Part shown: positions 42,479 through 49,858 of the stretch, piece after piece
Layout: every line of letters starts with the position of its first letter
Numbering within the stretch: the stretch's first letter is position 1
Source: Collinsella sp. 4_8_47FAA
GTDB taxonomy: Bacteria > Actinomycetota > Coriobacteriia > Coriobacteriales > Coriobacteriaceae
DNA: 64,000 nucleotides
Assembly (NCBI RefSeq): GCF_000763055.1
Contig: NZ_KN214136.1
Location: 301,036 to 365,035 of the forward strand
Direction of reading: 5' to 3'
Made by a program: the position numbers and the translations under genes
Notes under the pieces: model-generated
What the model saw: only the letters and a program-made list of their open reading frames with translations
Database searches by the model: none
Told to the model about the DNA's origin: nothing

Positions 42479-44740
42479 TTACGCTTTCTTGGCGGGAGCC
42501 TTAACAGCAGCTGCCTTGGCCTTGGGAGCAGCCTTTTTGGTGGCTGCCTTTTTGGCCGTGCTGGACTTGGCCGAAGCCTTGGCAGCGGGCTTGGCAGCCT
42601 TCGCCTTGGCCGGAGTCTTCTTGGCAGCCGCGGCCTTGGGCTTCACCGAGGACGCACGCTTGCGCATCGCTTTCTTGGGAGCCTCGACCACGGGCGGCTT
42701 ATAGCTGCTGGGACCGCGGCGCTTAAGCACCACGCCTGCCAGACCGGGCACCTTCATCTCGATGGAGTCCATCTGCCCGTTCCAGGGATAGGGCTCACTC
42801 GAGCAGGTGTAGGGCTCCTCACCGGCATAGCCGCTGCCGCCAAACTCGGGACGGTCGGAATCGAAGATGACCTCCCAGTCACCCTCGCGCGGCACGCCCA
42901 CACGGAAGCTCTCATAGCTCGCCGGATCAAAGTTGATCAGGATCACCAGGTCGTCATCGATGTCCTCGCCCTGACGCACAAAGCTCACGATGGACTGCTT
43001 GGAGTTGTCCGCGTCGATCCAGGTAAAGCCGTCGTCGGTGTAGCCGCGCTCGTACAGGGCGGGCTCTGCGGTGTACAGGTGGTTGAGCGCCTTAATGAAC
43101 GCCTGATGATGACGGTGGGTCTCGTACTCCTCGGTCAGGAACCACTGGATGGACTCGTAATAGCGCCACTCAATAAACTGGCCGATCTCGTTGCCCATAA
43201 AGTTGAGCTTGGCACCGGGGTGCGTCATCTGGTAGAAGGCCAGCGTGCGCAGACCGGCAAACTGGCGCCACCAGTCGCCCGGCATGCGGCCGATCAGCGA
43301 GCACTTGCCGTGCACGACCTCGTCGTGGCTCAGCGGGCAGATAAAGTTCTCGGTAAAGGCGTACATGATGGAGAACGTGAGCAGCCCGTGGTTGCCAGGG
43401 CGCCACGGAAAATCGGTCTGCATGTAGTGCAGGGTGTCGTTCATCCAGCCCATGTCCCACTTGTAGTGGAAGCCCAAGCCGCCGTCCTTCGGCGGGTAGG
43501 TCACGAGCGGCCACGCAGTGGACTCCTCGGCCATCATCATCACGTCAGGGAAGTGGGCCTCCACGGCGCAGTTGACCTGGCGGATAAACGCGCTGGCGTC
43601 CAGGTCCTCCTCGGTACCGTACTTGTTGAACTTCTTTTGGCCCGGATCGTCGATGCCAAAGTTGAGGTACAGCATACTGGACACGCCGTCCATGCGAATG
43701 CCGTCCACGTGGAAGTTCTCGAGCCAATACAGCACGTTGGAGACAAGGAAGGAGCGGACCTCGCCGCGGGCGAAATCGAACTTGTGCGTGCCCCAGTTGG
43801 GGTGAATCTCGTGCTCAAACAGCATGTGACCGTTAAAGGTGGCAAGGCCATGAGAGTCGGCACAAAAGCCACCGGGCACCCAGTCCATGATCACGCCGAT
43901 GCCCGCCTCGTGGCACGCATCGATAAAGTGCATGAGCTGTTGCGGGTTGCCGTAGCGCGACGTGGCGGCATAGTAGCCGGTCGTCTGGTAGCCCCAGGAG
44001 CCATCGAAGGGATGCTCCATGAGCGGCATGACCTCGATATGCGTATAGCCCATGTCGCGCACGTAGTCCACGAGCTCCACCGACAGGTCGTCGTAGGTGT
44101 AGAACTCGCCGCGCTGCGCGGGGAAGGGGTCCATGGGACCGGGGTAGTTGCCGTACTCGTCCGGCTCGCCCTGCGGCGCATCGCCGTGGCGCTTCCACGA
44201 GCCAATATGCACCTCGTAGATATTGAGCGGCTGCGACATATGGTTGTGGCCGGCGCGGCGCTTGAGCCACGCGGCATCGTTCCACTTGTAGCCATCGAGG
44301 GTCCACAGCACGCTGGCGGTACCCGGAGGGCACTCGGCCTTAAAGGCATACGGATCGGCCTTGTAGAGCTTCTCGCCCTCGTTGGTCTCGATGAGATATT
44401 TATAGAGCTGGCCCTGCTCGGCGCCAGGAATAAAGCCTTCCCAAATAGCGCTCGTATGTACGGGCACCAGCGGGTTGGCCTCCTCATCCCAGTCGTTAAA
44501 TTCGCCAATGACATGGACACTCTTTACGTCGGGCGCCCAAACGCAAAAGCGCCAGCCGCGCGTGCGCTGCTGCGTGTCGGGATGCGCGCCCATCTTTTCC
44601 CAGCTGCGCTCCCACATTCCAATGCCAAACAGGTAGACATCGTCCTTGGAGAGCTCCGGTGCGTGCGGAGCCGGTTTGCGGGTTGCGGGCTTTTTAGCCG
44701 TTGGCTTTAGCTTTGTATCGCTCACGTTTGATCCCATCAT
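42479..44740 (-). CDS. glgB: 1,4-alpha-glucan branching enzyme GlgB with histone-like tail
   Basis: Introduces alpha-1,6 branches into glycogen (GH13 with CBM48). About 753 residues. A Lys/Pro-rich N-terminus (KLKPTAKKPATRKP) precedes CBM48 (RFCVWAPDVKSVHVIGEFND). The catalytic barrel has VDGIRMDGVSSML (nucleophile Asp), AEESTAWP (acid/base Glu) and PLSHDEVVHGK. The last ~67 residues are almost only Lys, Ala, Pro, Ser and Thr, ending KAPAKKA. The start is uncertain: tandem ATGs at 44740/44737 or a GTG at 44722 are possible, since no strong ribosome site is seen. First gene of the cluster. Confidence 0.9.
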   Translation of the reverse strand: MMGSNVSDTKLKPTAKKPATRKPAPHAPELSKDDVYLFGIGMWERSWEKMGAHPDTQQRTRGWRFCVWAPDVKSVHVIGEFNDWDEEANPLVPVHTSAIWEGFIPGAEQGQLYKYLIETNEGEKLYKADPYAFKAECPPGTASVLWTLDGYKWNDAAWLKRRAGHNHMSQPLNIYEVHIGSWKRHGDAPQGEPDEYGNYPGPMDPFPAQRGEFYTYDDLSVELVDYVRDMGYTHIEVMPLMEHPFDGSWGYQTTGYYAATSRYGNPQQLMHFIDACHEAGIGVIMDWVPGGFCADSHGLATFNGHMLFEHEIHPNWGTHKFDFARGEVRSFLVSNVLYWLENFHVDGIRMDGVSSMLYLNFGIDDPGQKKFNKYGTEEDLDASAFIRQVNCAVEAHFPDVMMMAEESTAWPLVTYPPKDGGLGFHYKWDMGWMNDTLHYMQTDFPWRPGNHGLLTFSIMYAFTENFICPLSHDEVVHGKCSLIGRMPGDWWRQFAGLRTLAFYQMTHPGAKLNFMGNEIGQFIEWRYYESIQWFLTEEYETHRHHQAFIKALNHLYTAEPALYERGYTDDGFTWIDADNSKQSIVSFVRQGEDIDDDLVILINFDPASYESFRVGVPREGDWEVIFDSDRPEFGGSGYAGEEPYTCSSEPYPWNGQMDSIEMKVPGLAGVVLKRRGPSSYKPPVVEAPKKAMRKRASSVKPKAAAAKKTPAKAKAAKPAAKASAKSSTAKKAATKKAAPKAKAAAVKAPAKKA

Positions 44741-44961
44741 GACGCGGCAGCGTGTTGCCTTGGTGACTAGATGCGAAAGGTCCAAGGCTGCACGAATCGA
44801 AGGGACGGCGAAGTTTCTGTGATTCGTTCCACCTCGCGTGCTCGGTGGAACTTTCGGCAGAAACTACGATAACACCTGTGCGTTAGTTTTATGGACGAAA
44901 GCGGATTTGCAGGGGCGTTTAATCGGTAAGCGACATGTTTATACCACTGGCAGAATTGCCG

Positions 44962-45049
44962 TGGTAAAACTCTTGACAGTTTTACCAATTAGGGTTTCAA
45001 AATTGTTAGCCTGACGTTTGGTAAAACGTTTTTAGCAGGTTGTTTACCA
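44962..45049. promoter_or_regulatory. Operator-like cluster of four GGTAAAAC half-sites, with a TTGACA box
   Basis: TGGTAAAACT (44962-44971) and AGTTTTACCA (44978-44987) form a perfect 10-base inverted repeat. A TTGACA hexamer (44973-44978) sits in its spacer. TGGTAAAACG (45019-45028) and GTTTACCA (45042-45049) form a second, looser pair. The sites lie between divergent glgB and the HAD gene and could control both. The rest of 44741-45071 holds a GTTCCACC/GGTGGAAC hairpin (44826-44851) in the glgB leader and nothing else I can name. Confidence 0.6.
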
Positions 45050-45071
45050 TTTGACATCGAAAGGTTCGTTT

Positions 45072-45761
45072 ATGTCCCATACCGCCGCTCCCAAGGTTGC
45101 TTTTATTTTCGATTGCGACGGCACACTGGTTAATAGCACGCCCGTTTGGGCCTATGCCCAACCCGAGTTATTGCACCGTCACGAGATTGACATGACCGTG
45201 GATGACTTTGCCCAATTTGAGCACCTGTCGCTGGAGGACGAGTGCCAGGCCTACCACGACACGTGGGGCATTGGCGCGAACGGCGAGGAGTTATATCGCG
45301 AGCTGAGCGACATCCTGATTGATGGCTACTCCAAGGTGCCGCCGCGCGAGGGTCTTCTGGCATTTTTGGAGCAGGCGAAGGCGGTGGGCATTGCCATGTG
45401 CGTTGCCACGTCCACGCCGGCCGAGCTGGTGCAGTCCGCGCTCGCCGGTGCCGGGCTCGACGCATACATGGAGTTTGTTACCACGACGGGCGAGGCAGGA
45501 CGCTCCAAACAGTTCCCCGATGTGTACGAGCTGGCGCTGCGCCGCCTGGAGGAGCGCCACGGGTGCAAGTTTGAGCGCGCTTGGGTGTTTGAGGACGCGG
45601 TCTTTGGCCTTAAGAGCTCTGGCACCGCCGGCTTTAAGCGCGTTGGTATATATGACCCGCACGGCCGCATGAAGCGCGACGACGTAAGCGCCAAATGCGA
45701 TATCTTTATCGATAGCTACGAGGAGCTGGATCTGGCCCGCGTGCTTTCGTTTGAGGGATAG
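45072..45761 (+). CDS. HAD-superfamily hydrolase (beta-phosphoglucomutase-like)
   Basis: Cytoplasmic phosphatase or phosphomutase. 229 residues. Motif I is IFDCDGTLVNSTPVW, motif II MCVATSTPAELV, motif III Lys in GRSKQFPDVYELAL, and motif IV VFEDAVFGLKSS. The helical cap inserted after motif I is of the beta-phosphoglucomutase type. The start is ATG 45072 with GAAAGG eight bases upstream. It shares a regulatory region with glgB, so a sugar phosphate substrate is plausible, but the exact reaction cannot be read from sequence. Thiamine pyrophosphokinase follows nine bases later. Confidence 0.82.
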   Translation: MSHTAAPKVAFIFDCDGTLVNSTPVWAYAQPELLHRHEIDMTVDDFAQFEHLSLEDECQAYHDTWGIGANGEELYRELSDILIDGYSKVPPREGLLAFLEQAKAVGIAMCVATSTPAELVQSALAGAGLDAYMEFVTTTGEAGRSKQFPDVYELALRRLEERHGCKFERAWVFEDAVFGLKSSGTAGFKRVGIYDPHGRMKRDDVSAKCDIFIDSYEELDLARVLSFEG

Positions 45762-45770
45762 GCGAGGGCC

Positions 45771-46412
45771 GTGGCTTGCAAGGTATTAGTGGTCTGCGGC
45801 TCGCCCGTGGTGGCGAGCGCGGATCTGTTGCGTAGGCTTGCAGGGGAGTGCGACCACGTTGTCGCCGTGGACCGCGGACTCGACGCGCTGCTGGGCGCGG
45901 GGCTGGCCTGCGACGTGTATGTGGGTGATGCTGACACGGTGAGTGACGCGGGTCGCGCGCTGGTCGATGCCGCCACCGACTTTGAAGTTGAGCGCCACGA
46001 CCCGTACAAGGACTATACCGATCTGGCGTTGGCGCTCGATTCCGTCCGCCGTCGCTGGCCGGGTGCCGAAGTAGTTGCGACCTGCGCCACCGGCGGCCGC
46101 CCCGACATGGCTCTTTCCGTACTGGGGTTGCTTGCAGGCTACGATGACGCCCCAGTCTGGATTGCCGAGGGCAAGGTGGTCGCCCGCATCCTTCGCCCAG
46201 GCGAATCGTGGACCATCGAAGGCGCCGAGGACAAGACGTTCTCCATCATCGCCATTGCCCCCAACACCGAGGTAAGCGAACACGGCTTGGAGTGGGAACT
46301 AGATCACAGACCCTTGGGATTACTAGCTGACACCGGAATATCCAATGTGGTCAGGAAAACGGCCAAGATCCAAGTCCACACCGGCACCGCCATCGCTTAC
46401 CTCTACAAGTAA
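45771..46412 (+). CDS. Thiamine pyrophosphokinase (TPK/ThiN type)
   Basis: Converts thiamine to thiamine diphosphate with ATP. 213 residues with a GTG start nine bases after the HAD gene. Signature parts: VAVDRGLDALLGAG, then CDVYVGDADTVS, the acidic KDYTDLALALD, and CATGGRPDMALSVLGL. The C-terminal beta-sandwich ends STGISN-like (here DTGISNVVRKTA). Probably cotranscribed with the HAD gene. No TPP riboswitch is seen upstream. Confidence 0.87.
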   Translation: MACKVLVVCGSPVVASADLLRRLAGECDHVVAVDRGLDALLGAGLACDVYVGDADTVSDAGRALVDAATDFEVERHDPYKDYTDLALALDSVRRRWPGAEVVATCATGGRPDMALSVLGLLAGYDDAPVWIAEGKVVARILRPGESWTIEGAEDKTFSIIAIAPNTEVSEHGLEWELDHRPLGLLADTGISNVVRKTAKIQVHTGTAIAYLYK

Positions 46413-46469
46413 GGTCTATCCACCGTCCCAGGAAAACCCGTAAGTAAGAGATTCAACCCAAAAAAGTCC

Positions 46470-46498
46470 TTGCATCAAAGAAAGTCTTCCCCTATAGT
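46470..46498 (+). promoter_or_regulatory. Promoter of tRNA-Ala
   Basis: TTGCAT (46470-46475) and TATAGT (46493-46498) are separated by 17 bases. Transcription would start about six to eight bases later, just ahead of the tRNA at 46512. The best sigma-70-type promoter seen in the window. Confidence 0.7.
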
Positions 46499-46511
46499 AT
46501 CTCCTCGTCAC

Positions 46512-46587
46512 GGGGGCGTAGCTCAGCTGGGAGAGCGCTTGACTGGCAGTCAAGAGGTCAGGGGTTCGATCCCCCTCGTCTCCACCA
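46512..46587 (+). tRNA. tRNA-Ala (anticodon GGC)
   Basis: 76 bases including an encoded CCA. The acceptor stem GGGGGCG pairs with CGTCTCC and contains G3-U70, the identity element of alanine tRNAs. The D-arm has AGCTCAGCTGGGAGAGC, the anticodon loop is CTGGCAG between CTTGA and TCAAG, and the T-arm has GGTTCGATCCCC. It reads GCC codons, which are frequent in this GC-rich genome. It lies between a clear promoter and a strong terminator. Confidence 0.95.
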
Positions 46588-46597
46588 TCGTGAATAC

Positions 46598-46627
46598 AAA
46601 GGCCTTCGGAATTCCGAAGGCCTTTTT
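46598..46627 (+). terminator. Terminator of tRNA-Ala
   Basis: Perfect palindrome whose left half is AAAGGCCTTCGGAA and right half TTCCGAAGGCCTTT, running into TTTTTT. It begins 11 bases after the tRNA. Confidence 0.9.
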
Positions 46628-46896
46628 TCATGTCAAAATGCCTCGCTCACATATCCTCAGCTACGCCAACAAAAAGTTGCACAATTTATTTCCCATGTCT
46701 GTACGTAGTTTGTTAGACAAACGCGATTATCGGCGCTGCTCGCTGCTTCATTTGGGCTTCAGGAACGCCCTTAATTACCGCCAGCACCCCAATAACCTGC
46801 ATCAACGTGAACAACATCCCAAAACAACCCCCTTAAGCACGTCAAATGAACGATATGTTGTCCAACGCAGCCCAAATCAGTTTCGTTATCAGCTTG

Positions 46897-46905
46897 TGCT
46901 AGAAT
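46897..46905 (+). promoter_or_regulatory. Candidate extended -10 promoter of the polysaccharide locus (TGCTAGAAT)
   Basis: TG-C-TAGAAT matches an extended -10 element; no strong -35 is seen. It would leave a leader of about 450 bases before the LoaP-like gene. The interval 46628-47359 (732 bases) has no convincing gene. The only frames are a 34-codon minus-strand frame at 46713-46817 and a plus-strand frame at 46918-47139, neither with recognisable homology. Confidence 0.4.
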
Positions 46906-47257
46906 ACCTAACGTTACATGAGTTCAACTGTGCTCACGGCTCCAGCAAGCCATAAAGCGCAGGGTCGATCAGCATCCGGCCGTAACGGCGGTGCCAGAAA
47001 CACCACGAGCTCCGATAAAGAAGTCATGCAACGTTATTTATTTGTATTGGGTAATTCCATGATGCAATTAATAGCATGCATGCCAATAAGAAGCCGTTTT
47101 ACAGCTGTTTGCGTGCGGTTCAGTTTTGTTCCCGCTTGACTGGTTCCCACGCAGCCAGCTGGAGACGCGGTCTTTTTGCGATACACGGCTGCATCTCTAG
47201 CAACTGCGTTTATACATACCGTTCACGGTGGGGCGGAGCCACGTGCTTGTCTAACTG

Positions 47258-47330
47258 GGCTCAGGGTTTGAATATGGAGCGCCTTCGCGCACAAGCGCCC
47301 TGGCGAAGCCATACACAAACCCTGTGAGCC
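47258..47330 (+). promoter_or_regulatory. Large structured leader just before the LoaP-like gene
   Basis: GGCTCAGGGTTTG (47258-47270) pairs with CAAACCCTGTGAGCC (47316-47330), with one bulged T. Inside are GCGCC/GGCG and TGGCGAAGCCA-type smaller stems. Thirty bases separate it from the first gene of the locus. LoaP-type antiterminators are known to act through RNA hairpins in the leaders of the operons they control, so this is the best candidate target. Confidence 0.6.
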
Positions 47331-47359
47331 ACACGTAAGACAGCAAGGGGGTGGTGCTC

Positions 47360-47905
47360 GTGTGGTATGTGATTCAGGTCATTAACGGTCGCGAAGACGT
47401 AATGCGCGAGCGCATCGAGCGCATGGTGCCGGCTGGTGCCATGCAGGAGCTCTTTTATCCCCAATTTCAAACCGAGATTAAAGTACACGGCGAATGGGTC
47501 AATACGACCAAGCCGTTGTTCCCTGGTTATCTCATCTGCGATACGGCAGACCCCCGCACCGTTCAACAGTATTTGCTGCGCATGGATGACTTTGCCCGGG
47601 TACTCTCCCAGGACGGTCAGTTTGTGCCGCTGGCAAAAGAAGAGGTCCAGCTTATTGGTGGCTTTACGCATAGGGGAGACCGCGTAGTGCCCATGAGCGA
47701 GGCCCTAAAAGTCGGTGACCAGGTCGTAGTTACGGCAGGTCCGCTGCTGGGCCACGAAGGCCTTATCAAAACCATTAATAGACGCAAGTGCACTGCTTAT
47801 TTGGAGCTCGACCTGTGCGGCCGACGCGTAACCACCCGCGTTGGCCTTGCGGTGCTTTCAAAAGAGCAGCGCGTTATGCGCAATCACAGAAGAGCGATCG
47901 CCTAG
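47360..47905 (+). CDS. loaP: NusG paralogue, LoaP-like transcription antiterminator
   Basis: Specialised NusG homologue expected to let RNA polymerase read through the long downstream polysaccharide operon. 181 residues. The NGN domain begins WYVIQVINGREDVMRERI, and FPGYLICD is the usual NusG core. The C-terminal KOW is LKVGDQVVVTAGPLLGHEGLI. Start GTG 47360 is chosen because AAGGGGG lies eight bases upstream; GTG 47351 is three codons longer. Being first in a polysaccharide locus is typical of LoaP and UpxY-like proteins. Confidence 0.82.
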   Translation: MWYVIQVINGREDVMRERIERMVPAGAMQELFYPQFQTEIKVHGEWVNTTKPLFPGYLICDTADPRTVQQYLLRMDDFARVLSQDGQFVPLAKEEVQLIGGFTHRGDRVVPMSEALKVGDQVVVTAGPLLGHEGLIKTINRRKCTAYLELDLCGRRVTTRVGLAVLSKEQRVMRNHRRAIA

Positions 47906-47970
47906 CTGCAAGCTCGCAAGCGGACGACCGAAGGCAAAAAGTATCGGGGGAGGGGCTCTTGGAGCCTACG

Positions 47971-48753
47971 ATGATGACCATGGCACAGGGCGCGCGGGAG
48001 ACGCGCACGGCCGCCACGGCGAATTCCGTCACTGCCGCAGCCGGTGCTGCGGGGGATTACCTTACAAACGAAGAAGCGTACAAGATGCTGCGCGGTGCCA
48101 ACTCCGGCGTGAAGCCCGAGCTTGGGCACAGGCTCTACCGCGTTGTTAAGCGTACGGTGGACATTGTCGCCGCCGGCGGAGCCCTGGTGTTGCTCTTTAT
48201 TCCCGGGGTAATTCTGAGCGTGGTCATTTGCATAAAGAGCCCGGGCGCCAGCCCCCTATATTCACAGTGGCGCGTGGGCCGCGTGCGCAAAGACGGCACG
48301 TTCTACCTGTTTAAGATCTACAAGTTCCGCAGCATGGTTCCCAACGCAGACCAAATGCTCAAGGACTTGCAGGCCCAAAACGAGGCCACTGGCCCCATGT
48401 TTAAAATGAAGCACGACCCGCGCATTATTCCCGGTGTGGGTAACTTCATTCGCAAGCACAGCATCGACGAGCTGCCCCAGCTCATCAACGTGTTCCTGGG
48501 CCAAATGAACCTCATTGGCCCGCGCCCCGGCCTGCCGCGCGAGGTTGCCCTGTACAGCGAGCACGACATGAAGCGCCTGGCGGTAAAACCCGGCTGCAGC
48601 GGTCCTTGGCAGGTAATGGGCCGCAGCCACCTGGGCTTCAACGAAATGGTTGAGCTGGATCTTCACTATATAGAGAATCGCAGCCTGCGCCAGGACCTGC
48701 GGTTGATATTCGGCACGCTGAAGACGATGTTCTCTGGGGAAGGTGCCGTGTAG
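47971..48753 (+). CDS. Initiating phosphoglycosyl transferase (WbaP/WecP-like, monotopic)
   Basis: Transfers a sugar phosphate from UDP-sugar to undecaprenyl phosphate, starting the repeat unit on the inner membrane face. 260 residues. The re-entrant membrane helix follows VKRTVDIVAAGGALVLLF. Catalytic motifs are KIYKFRSMVPNAD, the Asp-Glu pair in HSIDELPQLINVFLGQMN, LIGPRPGLPRE, and KPGCSGPWQVMGRS near the C-terminus. It lacks the large N-terminal CoA-binding-like domain of full WbaP. The start is ATG 47971 after GGAGCCTACG. The sugar is not determinable. Confidence 0.9.
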   Translation: MMTMAQGARETRTAATANSVTAAAGAAGDYLTNEEAYKMLRGANSGVKPELGHRLYRVVKRTVDIVAAGGALVLLFIPGVILSVVICIKSPGASPLYSQWRVGRVRKDGTFYLFKIYKFRSMVPNADQMLKDLQAQNEATGPMFKMKHDPRIIPGVGNFIRKHSIDELPQLINVFLGQMNLIGPRPGLPREVALYSEHDMKRLAVKPGCSGPWQVMGRSHLGFNEMVELDLHYIENRSLRQDLRLIFGTLKTMFSGEGAV

Positions 48754-48754
48754 C

Positions 48755-49858
48755 ATGCGCATCGCCATGATAGGCCAAAAGAGAACGGGTTCGCGCGAGG
48801 GCGGCGTAGAAGTGGTGGTAGGCGAGCTTGCTCGCCGTATGGCAGACCTTGGTCACCAAGTAACCTGCTACGACCGTATGGGCGAAGGAGCTCCTTCCGA
48901 GCCCTACGAGAAGGATGGCTACCGCATCGTTCCCGTAAAGGCTCTGGACATCAAGGGGCTCTCTGCGCTCACGAGCAGCTTTGCCGCAACAAGGGCCGCC
49001 ATCAAAGACGGGGCAGACGTAATTCACTATCACGCAGAGGGGCCGTGCGTCCCCCTTCGTTTTGCGCGTTCCGCGGACATCAGGACCGTGGCAACGATCC
49101 ACGGCCTGGACTGGCAGCGTGCAAAATGGGGCGGCTTGGCTTCCAAGTACATCAAGTTCGGCGAGGCGACGGCGGCCAAGTGCGCGGATGCGCTCATCGT
49201 GCTTTCCCGGGGCAATCAGGAGTACTTCAAGGAGGCTTACGGCCGCGAGGCTACGCTCATTCCCAACGGCATCACTCCCGAGGCGGATCTTCCCGCGAAG
49301 GAGATCTCCGAGCGCTTGGGGCTCACCCAGGGCTCCTATGTCCTCTACCTCGGTCGCATTGTGCCCGAGAAGCGACCGGAACTGTTGGTGGAGGCGTACA
49401 AGCAGGTAAAGACGGATAAGCGCCTGGTTATCGCGGGCGACTCCTCCGATACGGACGACTACGCCGTGGCGCTCAAAGAGGCTGCCGCGTCCGACCCCCG
49501 CGCGCTCTTTACCGGCCACGTTGAGGGCAACCTGCTCTCCGAGCTGTACTCCAACGCGTATTGCTACGCGCTCCCCTCCGACGTTGAGGGCCTGCCCATG
49601 AGCTTGCTGGAGGCCATGTCTCACGGTGCGGCATGCGTTACCTCGGATATTCCCGAGTGCGCGGATGTTCTGCAGGGTTGCGGGCTCACGTTCCCACACG
49701 GAGACGCGGGGGCGCTGCGCGACGTGCTTGAAGGCCTGATAGCGGATTCTGCCCAAGCGGAGAGGCTGGGCGCCATGGCACGTGACCGCGCGATTAATGG
49801 CTATGACTGGAACAGCGTCGTCCAAAGGACGCTTGCTTTGTATGAGGGTGTTGCGTAA
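48755..49858 (+). CDS. Glycosyltransferase family 4
   Basis: Adds a sugar to the lipid-linked repeat unit in the cytoplasm. 367 residues of GT-B fold. The N-terminal acceptor half begins RIAMIGQKRTGSREGGVEVV, typical of rhamnosyl- or galactosyl-type GT4 enzymes. The C-terminal donor half has LYLGRIVPEKRPELLVEAY and PSDVEGLPMSLLEAMSHG with the E-x7-E pattern. The start is ATG 48755 two bases after the previous stop, with GGGGAAGG upstream. The stop shares a base with the next ATG (TAATG). Confidence 0.88.
   Translation: MRIAMIGQKRTGSREGGVEVVVGELARRMADLGHQVTCYDRMGEGAPSEPYEKDGYRIVPVKALDIKGLSALTSSFAATRAAIKDGADVIHYHAEGPCVPLRFARSADIRTVATIHGLDWQRAKWGGLASKYIKFGEATAAKCADALIVLSRGNQEYFKEAYGREATLIPNGITPEADLPAKEISERLGLTQGSYVLYLGRIVPEKRPELLVEAYKQVKTDKRLVIAGDSSDTDDYAVALKEAAASDPRALFTGHVEGNLLSELYSNAYCYALPSDVEGLPMSLLEAMSHGAACVTSDIPECADVLQGCGLTFPHGDAGALRDVLEGLIADSAQAERLGAMARDRAINGYDWNSVVQRTLALYEGVA

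Noticed and set aside
46713..46817. Minus-strand 34-codon frame reading like a membrane segment (MLFTLMQVIGVLAVIKG)
   Set aside because: Too short, no ribosome site and no recognisable family; possibly a gene scrap but not supportable.
46918..47139. Plus-strand 73-codon frame in the leader of the polysaccharide locus
   Set aside because: No homology recognised and no ribosome-binding site; it overlaps the probable untranslated leader.
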